In this document: positions 1-5,379 of the stretch, one piece after another
Numbering within the stretch: the first letter of the stretch is position 1
Layout of the letters: each line of letters opens with the position of its first letter
Assembly (NCBI GenBank): GCA_023459215.1
Contig: JAEWVF010000006.1
Location: 1 to 58,574 of the forward strand
DNA: 58,574 bases
Origin: Chloroflexota bacterium
GTDB taxonomy: Bacteria; Chloroflexota; Anaerolineae; Anaerolineales; Villigracilaceae
Direction: 5' to 3'
Program-made: the position numbers and the translations under genes
The notes under the pieces: generated by a model
The model's database searches: none
Seen by the model: the letters and a program-made list of their open reading frames with translations, nothing else
Told to the model about the DNA's origin: nothing

Positions 1-414
1 AATCATCATCGGCACCAGGAAGGGGCTGACCCGATCCGGGCCTTTCTCGGCCAAAACCGCAACCTGCTCGGCTAGCGTGCCGATGCCGCCAATGCCCGAA
101 CCGACCACCACCCCAATCCGGTCGCGGTTGGAATCGTCCACAGCCAGGGCGGAATTGTCGAGCGCCTGACGGGCCGCCGCCAGGGCAAACTGGGTGAAAC
201 GATCCATGCGACGGGCTTCCCGTCCGCCGAACAAGGCCGCCGGCTCAAAATCCTTAACCTCGCAGGCAAATTTGGTTTTGTGCTGGCTGGCATCGAAATG
301 GGTGATCGGCCCGGCGCCGGTTTTTCCGGCCATGAGCGCCTGCCAGGCTTCGTCGACACTGTTTCCCAACGGGCTGATACAGCCCAGCCCGGTAATCACA
401 ACTCGTTTGCGCAT
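1..414 (-). CDS. fabF: Beta-ketoacyl-ACP synthase II (KAS II), 5' part only
   Basis: This is the N-terminal 138 residues of a condensing enzyme that extends malonyl-ACP onto acyl chains in fatty-acid synthesis; the rest lies beyond base 1. It opens with the typical RKRVVITGLGCISPLG strand-turn and continues with IGVVVGSGIGG and PDRVSPFLVPMMI, which align well with the complete KAS II encoded at 10054-11301. The active-site Cys and the two His residues are outside the window. The ATG at 414 is chosen because an AGGAG lies seven bases upstream; an in-frame ATG at 420 is too close to that site. The gene runs in the same direction as the amylase at 553, with a terminator-like hairpin between them, so it is probably transcribed separately. 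Family assignment is firm; the exact role among paralogues is not. Confidence 0.93.
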   Translation of the reverse strand, partial: MRKRVVITGLGCISPLGNSVDEAWQALMAGKTGAGPITHFDASQHKTKFACEVKDFEPAALFGGREARRMDRFTQFALAAARQALDNSALAVDDSNRDRIGVVVGSGIGGIGTLAEQVAVLAEKGPDRVSPFLVPMMI

Positions 415-508
415 GAACATCTCCTGGTAAAGGGGTTGCCCGTTCCGGGCACTCTCCCCTGATATAACACAAAGCGCCGCGGATGGAGGCGCAGGACGAA
501 AAAGAAAA

Positions 509-533
509 AGTCCCAGGCAGGCTGCCCAGGACT
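509..533 (-). terminator. Putative intrinsic terminator after the alpha-amylase gene
   Basis: An imperfect 12-bp inverted repeat (509-520 with 522-533, two G-U type mismatches) lies just past the amylase stop. In the minus direction it is followed by a T-rich run (complement of 501-509). It would separate the amylase from fabF. Confidence 0.6.
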
Positions 534-552
534 CAACCAAGACAAGCAAAAC

Positions 553-1890
553 TCAAGTCACCGGCAGGTGATAGTCGAGCAGTTCAAACGACATCGGCTG
601 GTAACGGCGCGGATGCTCCACTTCAAGGATGACCGCATCGAGCGGCAGTTCCAGCGAACCGCCGCGCACCGGCACGCGCGCATCGGTCAACAGGTCGAGA
701 TAATCGCCATCCGGCAACTGGACTTCGAGCCGCCCGTATTGTCCGCTGGTGTTAAAAACGCCATACAATCCTTTGCCCAGCCCGACCCAGGCCGCCTGGA
801 TGGCCGGTTCCGCCGCAAGCAGGTACAGGTTGCCCGCGAGGGCCGGGTGTTTCTTCAGCCCGGCCAGGCGGGTCAGGAAGGGCTGCAGCTCGTAAGCGCC
901 CCACTCGACCTTGTCGATATCAAACAGGGAGGGCGTATGCGCCGCAGCCGCTTCCTGGCCGGCATAGATCAGGAACGCGCCGCGGTTGAAGGCTTCGAAA
1001 GCCGTCCAGGCCAGGGCCTGGCTGCGGCTGGGCGCCAGTTTCATGATGCGCGACTGGTCGTGGTTTTCGGCGCAGCGCATTTTGACAAAATTCTGCGGGT
1101 AAATAGCATCCTGCAAACGCAGGGCTTCGAGATAGCGTTTGACCGGAACCACCCCGCGCACCGCCTGCTGGAAAATCGGCCAAATATCGTAATCATAGGT
1201 CATGTCAAAGGCGGCATAAATCTCGCTGTCCGAAAGGCCGGTCAGGCCATGCTCGCGGCGATGATTCACAAAAGAAGCATGCACCGATTCGGCCAGCCAG
1301 AGCACGCCCGGCTTGACCTTCTCGACTTCGGCGCGGGCGGTCAGCCAGAACTCCTGCGGCAGAAGCGAGGCCACATCGCAGCGGAAACCGTCGACGCCGA
1401 AAACGGCCCAACTCTGGAGCGTCTCAATCAAATAAGCGGTCAGTCCGGGGTGGGGATGTTTCAGGTCGATCACATCCGACCACTCGGGGACCGTGGTGAC
1501 AGGTCGTCCATGCGCGTCCTGGTGAAAATATTCAGGATGCTGGGCCACCAAAACGGAATCATGGGCGGTGTGGTTGTAGACCACATCGATCATCACCTTC
1601 AGGCCCAGGCTGTGGGCTTTGCCGATGAAGCGGGCAAAATCCTCGCGCGAGCCGTATTCGGGATTGACCCCGCGATAATCGCGGATCGAGTATGGACAGC
1701 CCAGGCTGCCCTTTTTGTTCAACTGGCCGATGGGATGGATCGGCATAAACCAGACCACATCCACGCCCATCGAGCGGATGCGCTCCAGGTCGGCCTCGAC
1801 ATCGGCAAACGTCCCATTCGGGCCGTGGTTGCGAACGTAAACTTCATAAATAACCAGGTTGCGGTAAGAAGCGGGGGTGTTGGAAGCCAT
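553..1890 (-). CDS. GH13 alpha-amylase family glycosidase
   Basis: This is a 445-residue glycoside hydrolase of family GH13, expected to cleave or transfer alpha-1,4 (or related) glucosidic bonds. All four classic GH13 regions are visible: region I DVVYNH (about 103-108), region II GFRCD with nucleophile Asp172, region III LWLAE with acid/base Glu201, and region IV ENHD with Asp278. There is no signal peptide in the chosen reading, so it is probably cytoplasmic and acts on glycogen, maltodextrin or imported oligosaccharide; the substrate cannot be read from sequence. The ATG at 1890 is preferred over an in-frame start at 2025, because the family begins at SYRNLVIYEVYVRNHG and the upstream 45 residues look like untranslated DNA. 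It is transcribed divergently from the methyltransferase at 2083. The upstream gap has a short dyad, ATGAC-CAGT-GTCAT, at about 1950-1963. Confidence 0.93.
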   Translation of the reverse strand: MASNTPASYRNLVIYEVYVRNHGPNGTFADVEADLERIRSMGVDVVWFMPIHPIGQLNKKGSLGCPYSIRDYRGVNPEYGSREDFARFIGKAHSLGLKVMIDVVYNHTAHDSVLVAQHPEYFHQDAHGRPVTTVPEWSDVIDLKHPHPGLTAYLIETLQSWAVFGVDGFRCDVASLLPQEFWLTARAEVEKVKPGVLWLAESVHASFVNHRREHGLTGLSDSEIYAAFDMTYDYDIWPIFQQAVRGVVPVKRYLEALRLQDAIYPQNFVKMRCAENHDQSRIMKLAPSRSQALAWTAFEAFNRGAFLIYAGQEAAAAHTPSLFDIDKVEWGAYELQPFLTRLAGLKKHPALAGNLYLLAAEPAIQAAWVGLGKGLYGVFNTSGQYGRLEVQLPDGDYLDLLTDARVPVRGGSLELPLDAVILEVEHPRRYQPMSFELLDYHLPVT

Positions 1891-2082
1891 GAACAATGCC
1901 TTTTCTAATAGGATGAACGCCAAAAAATCGACTGTGACTGGCAGACAAACATGACCAGTGTCATAAAATATTTGTGACAAACAATCCCTATTGTAGGCAA
2001 TAAAGCAGGTTTGAAACGTAAACAATTCGCAAAAGTTGGGCTAAAATGATGGTGCTTAACGGTTCAAAACAGAGAGTCATCC

Positions 2083-3189
2083 ATGCCCAACCTGCCCCTC
2101 GACACCATCCTACCCGGCAATTGCATCGAGATTCTGGCCAGTCTGCCAGAGAATTCGGTCGATCTGGTTTTCGCCGACCCGCCGTATAACCTGCAATTGC
2201 AGAACGAACTCTACCGCCCCAACCAATCCAGGGTCGACGCGGTTGATGATGCCTGGGATAAATTCGCCAGTTTTGCCGAATACGATGCATTCACCCGCGC
2301 CTGGCTCTCTGCCTGCCAGCGCGTGCTCAAGGAAACCGGCACCATCTGGGTGATTGGCTCGTATCACAACATCTACCGCGTGGGGGCAATCCTGCAAGAC
2401 CTGGGATACTGGATCCTGAACGATATAGTCTGGGTTAAAGACAACCCGATGCCCAATTTTCGTGGGGTGCGCTTCACCAACGCCCACGAAACCCTGATCT
2501 GGGCGCAAAAGAAACAGGGCGCAAAATATACCTTCAACCACCAGGCCATGAAAGCGCTCAACGATGACCTGCAAATGCGCTCCGACTGGCGTTTGCCGCT
2601 GGCCACCGGGCGCGAACGCCTGAAAGCCAACGGCGAAAAAGCCCACTCGACCCAAAAACCAGAAGCCCTGCTGTACCGCATCCTGCTTTCGTCCAGCAAT
2701 CCGGGGGATGTGGTGCTCGATCCGTTCTTCGGCAGCGGGACGACCGGCGCGGTCGCCCGTAAGCTGGGCCGCCGCTATATCGGCATCGAACGCAACCCGG
2801 ACTATATCCGCGTTGCGCAGGAGCGGATTGCCGCCATCGCGCCGGCAGCGGATGAAAGCCTGAAACTGCCCAACAAACGCAGTGAAGCGCGCATCCCGTT
2901 TGGGATGCTGCTCGAAGCCGGACTGCTGCACCCCGGCCAAACCCTGTGGTTTGCCAAAGATGTTTCCGTCACCGCCAGCATCCGGGCCGATGGGAAACTC
3001 ATCTGCGGCGAGTTGACGGGGTCGATTCACAGCGTAGCCAAAAGCCTCTTACGCGGCGCTCCAGCCAACGGGTGGGACGCCTGGCTGGTCGATATCGGCC
3101 AAGGTCAGAAAATCCCGATCGATTCCCTGCGAGAAAAAATCCGGGCCGAAAAATCTTCCCAATCCAAACAGGAAACGGAATGCCTTTGA
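2083..3189 (+). CDS. CcrM-like beta-class DNA adenine N6-methyltransferase with C-terminal RAMA-type domain
   Basis: A 368-residue DNA methyltransferase. The catalytic DPPY (32-35) comes before the SAM-binding DPFFGSGT (213-220), the motif order of beta-class enzymes such as CcrM and M.HinfI. The text around it (ADPPYNLQLQNELYRPN, then WVIGSYHNIYRVG) is very like Caulobacter CcrM, which methylates GANTC. Residues about 270-355 (IPFGMLLEAGLL, then GSIHSVAKSLLRGAPANGW) resemble the C-terminal RAMA domain of CcrM, which helps in DNA recognition. No restriction endonuclease lies nearby, so this looks like an orphan, regulatory-type methylase. Its last 10 bases overlap the start of the cytochrome gene, so it heads that operon. 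Recognition of GANTC is inferred from similarity only. Confidence 0.92.
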   Translation: MPNLPLDTILPGNCIEILASLPENSVDLVFADPPYNLQLQNELYRPNQSRVDAVDDAWDKFASFAEYDAFTRAWLSACQRVLKETGTIWVIGSYHNIYRVGAILQDLGYWILNDIVWVKDNPMPNFRGVRFTNAHETLIWAQKKQGAKYTFNHQAMKALNDDLQMRSDWRLPLATGRERLKANGEKAHSTQKPEALLYRILLSSSNPGDVVLDPFFGSGTTGAVARKLGRRYIGIERNPDYIRVAQERIAAIAPAADESLKLPNKRSEARIPFGMLLEAGLLHPGQTLWFAKDVSVTASIRADGKLICGELTGSIHSVAKSLLRGAPANGWDAWLVDIGQGQKIPIDSLREKIRAEKSSQSKQETECL

Positions 3190-4940
3190 GAGCAACGAAA
3201 CCGACAACCAAAAAGCACGCAATCGGATTGCTGCTGGCTGGCACATATCTTTTATTCCTGGCAGCGCTGACTTCAGCGCTGGTCATCCAGCCCGCCCACG
3301 CTGCGGGCGACCAGCCGCCGGGAGGCGCGAATCCCGACCCGACCCCGGTCAGCGTGACCGACCGGCTGGCAAAACCGGCCCTGCCCGACCAGCCAACCCT
3401 GGCCGATTACGGCGCAGTGAAATACTGGGGCGTTTGCCTGGCCTGCCACGGGGATGTCGGCCAGGGGCTGACCGATGAATGGCGCGAAGCCGGTTTTGGC
3501 GAGGATATGAACTGCTGGCAATCGAAATGCCATGCGCCCAACCACCCGCCGCACGGCTTTGAAATCCCGCGCTTCGCCCCGGCAATTATCGGGCCGGGAA
3601 CCCTGCAAAGTTTCACCAACGTCAAGGAATTACAAGAACTGATTTATGAAAGCATGCCCTGGTGGGATCCCGGCTCGCTGAGCGAAGAAGAATCCTGGCA
3701 GTTGACCGCTTTCCTGCTGCGCGAAAACGGCGTGCTGACCGATCCCGCCGAATTCAACCGGGATGAAGCCGCCCGCTCACCGGTTCACCTGCCGATTCGC
3801 ACAGCGCAAGCCTCCGAACGTGCCGGTGCGCTGGCGCTGGCGGCTCTGATCGGGCTGGCGACAGTCGCCACCGTTGCCGGGCGCAAATGGGGCGATGAAG
3901 CGCCCGCTCCAGGTTCACGGCCCAGTTTCTTCCATCATTTACATGCCCCAACCATCCCCCTGCCGCAGGCGCGCTGGCGCTACACCCTGGGCGCGGGCGG
4001 CCTGTCGATTTTCCTGATGCTGATCCTGGTCGTGACCGGCACGCTGGAGATGTTCTTCTACATCCCAACCCCCGAACAGGCCGGTTTAAGCATCCAGACC
4101 ATCACCTTTTCGGTGCCGTTCGGGGCCTTGATTCGCGGACTGCACTTCTGGGCAGCCCAGGCCCTGGTGGTGGTTTCCGGCATCCACCTGCTGCGGGTGG
4201 TCCTGACCGGCTCCTTCAGCGTTCCTCGCCGCTTCAATTACCTGCTGGGCATGATTTTGTTCGTGCTTTTGATTTTCTTCAATTTCACCGGCTATGTGCT
4301 GCGCTGGGATGAGGGTATCCGCTGGGCGCTGTTGGTCGGCACCAACCTGCTCAAAACCATCCCCTTCATCGGTGAACAGGTCTATGGATTCGTGGTCGGC
4401 GGCAACCAGCCCGGCCCGGCGACCCTGACCCGCTTCTACGCCTGGCACATTTTCGGGCTGACGTTGATCAGCGTGACCCTGATTGGATGGCACGCCTTCC
4501 GCGTGCGCCGCGACGGCGGCATCGCCGCCCCGCCCCATCAGGAAGCGGGCCGCATCACGCGCTTCGAACTGGTACGGCGCGAAGCGCTGGCCATGCTGGT
4601 TGCGCTCTTCGCACTGATCCTGGTTGGCCAACTCATCCCCCCGCCGCTCAGCAATCCGATTATCGAAACCAATCCCAGCAGCCTGTCCGGGGAGGTCAAC
4701 GCACCCTGGTTCTTCCTGTGGGTGCAACAATTGTTGCGCTTTGGCGACGCCTTCTGGATGGGCGTTTTCGTCCCGCTGGCGGCGCTGGCTGTGCTGGCGA
4801 TCCTGCCTTATTTCTCGCCTGCCATCCCCGACGAACAAAAAGGGCGCTGGTTGCCACGCGCCGGGCGCATGGCCCAACTCATTGTTACCGGCCTGGCCCT
4901 GGCCTGGCTGGCGCTTACCATTCTGGAACTGGTCCGCTAA
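3180..4940 (+). CDS. Cytochrome c-cytochrome b6-subunit IV fusion protein
   Basis: This 586-residue membrane protein combines three parts usually encoded separately in bc1/b6f quinol oxidoreductases. A signal or anchor segment (13-42) leads to an outside c-type domain with heme motif CLACH (86-90), a second CX4CH motif (Cys112, Cys117, His118) and a likely Met159 ligand in ESMPWW. A second membrane helix (about 214-233) links to a cytochrome b core, with heme-ligand pairs His322/His336 (13 between) and His423/His438 (14 between); the second spacing is the b6 type. A subunit IV-like part follows (470-586), with PPPLSNP and NAPWFFLWVQ in place of the usual PEWY loop. The ATG at 3180 has AGGAAA upstream and overlaps the methylase stop. 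The Rieske protein follows after one base, completing a quinol-oxidising module. Confidence 0.9.
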   Translation: MPLRATKPTTKKHAIGLLLAGTYLLFLAALTSALVIQPAHAAGDQPPGGANPDPTPVSVTDRLAKPALPDQPTLADYGAVKYWGVCLACHGDVGQGLTDEWREAGFGEDMNCWQSKCHAPNHPPHGFEIPRFAPAIIGPGTLQSFTNVKELQELIYESMPWWDPGSLSEEESWQLTAFLLRENGVLTDPAEFNRDEAARSPVHLPIRTAQASERAGALALAALIGLATVATVAGRKWGDEAPAPGSRPSFFHHLHAPTIPLPQARWRYTLGAGGLSIFLMLILVVTGTLEMFFYIPTPEQAGLSIQTITFSVPFGALIRGLHFWAAQALVVVSGIHLLRVVLTGSFSVPRRFNYLLGMILFVLLIFFNFTGYVLRWDEGIRWALLVGTNLLKTIPFIGEQVYGFVVGGNQPGPATLTRFYAWHIFGLTLISVTLIGWHAFRVRRDGGIAAPPHQEAGRITRFELVRREALAMLVALFALILVGQLIPPPLSNPIIETNPSSLSGEVNAPWFFLWVQQLLRFGDAFWMGVFVPLAALAVLAILPYFSPAIPDEQKGRWLPRAGRMAQLIVTGLALAWLALTILELVR

Positions 4941-4941
4941 T

Positions 4942-5358
4942 ATGCCGTCACTCTCCCGTCGTGATTTTCTCCGGATTGCCAGCCGTGGATTGTTGGCCGC
5001 CAGCGGCCTGCTCGGCCTGGGCGCAATCATCCGCTTCCTGGGTTTCGAACCGCAGCCCCCGCCGCCCAAACAATATGATGTTGGCCTGCTGACCGATTTC
5101 CTGCCGAACTCGCGCACCGTGGTAACCTCCGTCCCGGCCCTGATTATCCGCGAACATGGCCGGGTGCGCGCCATCGACCTGGTCTGCACCCATCTCGGCT
5201 GCACCGTCGAGGCCCAACCGGACGGGTTTGTTTGCCCCTGCCACGGCTCATGCTACAATTCTGATGGAGAAGTAACCGAAGGCCCGGCCCAAACCGCGCT
5301 GTCCGCGCTGAAAGTCGAACAAACACCCGATGGTCGCCTGATCGTCTACAAAAACTGA
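4942..5358 (+). CDS. Rieske [2Fe-2S] protein, Tat-type signal
   Basis: This 138-residue Rieske subunit has an N-terminal twin-arginine sequence SRRDFL followed by a hydrophobic stretch (16-34), so it should be exported folded and stay anchored. Cluster box 1 is CTHLGC (Cys82, His84, Cys87) and box 2 is CPCHGSC (Cys98, His101). Cys87 and Cys100 are placed to form the usual stabilising disulfide. It starts one base after the stop of the cytochrome fusion gene and ends 21 bases before the molybdenum hydroxylase. The pair 3180-5358 therefore looks like a compact quinol:acceptor oxidoreductase in two polypeptides. At 138 residues it is at the short end for a bc-type Rieske protein. Identity is certain; the electron acceptor is not known. 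Confidence 0.96.
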   Translation: MPSLSRRDFLRIASRGLLAASGLLGLGAIIRFLGFEPQPPPPKQYDVGLLTDFLPNSRTVVTSVPALIIREHGRVRAIDLVCTHLGCTVEAQPDGFVCPCHGSCYNSDGEVTEGPAQTALSALKVEQTPDGRLIVYKN

Positions 5359-5379
5359 TTGTTCCAGCAAGGAGCACCC

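Noticed and set aside
568..1908. Long plus-strand open frame over the amylase gene
   Set aside because: The minus strand has all four GH13 motifs; the plus-strand frame is a consequence of GC-rich codon use.
4086..5204. Minus-strand frame over the cytochrome and Rieske genes
   Set aside because: Low-complexity Gln/Arg/Gly-rich translation; the plus strand has the heme and Rieske motifs.
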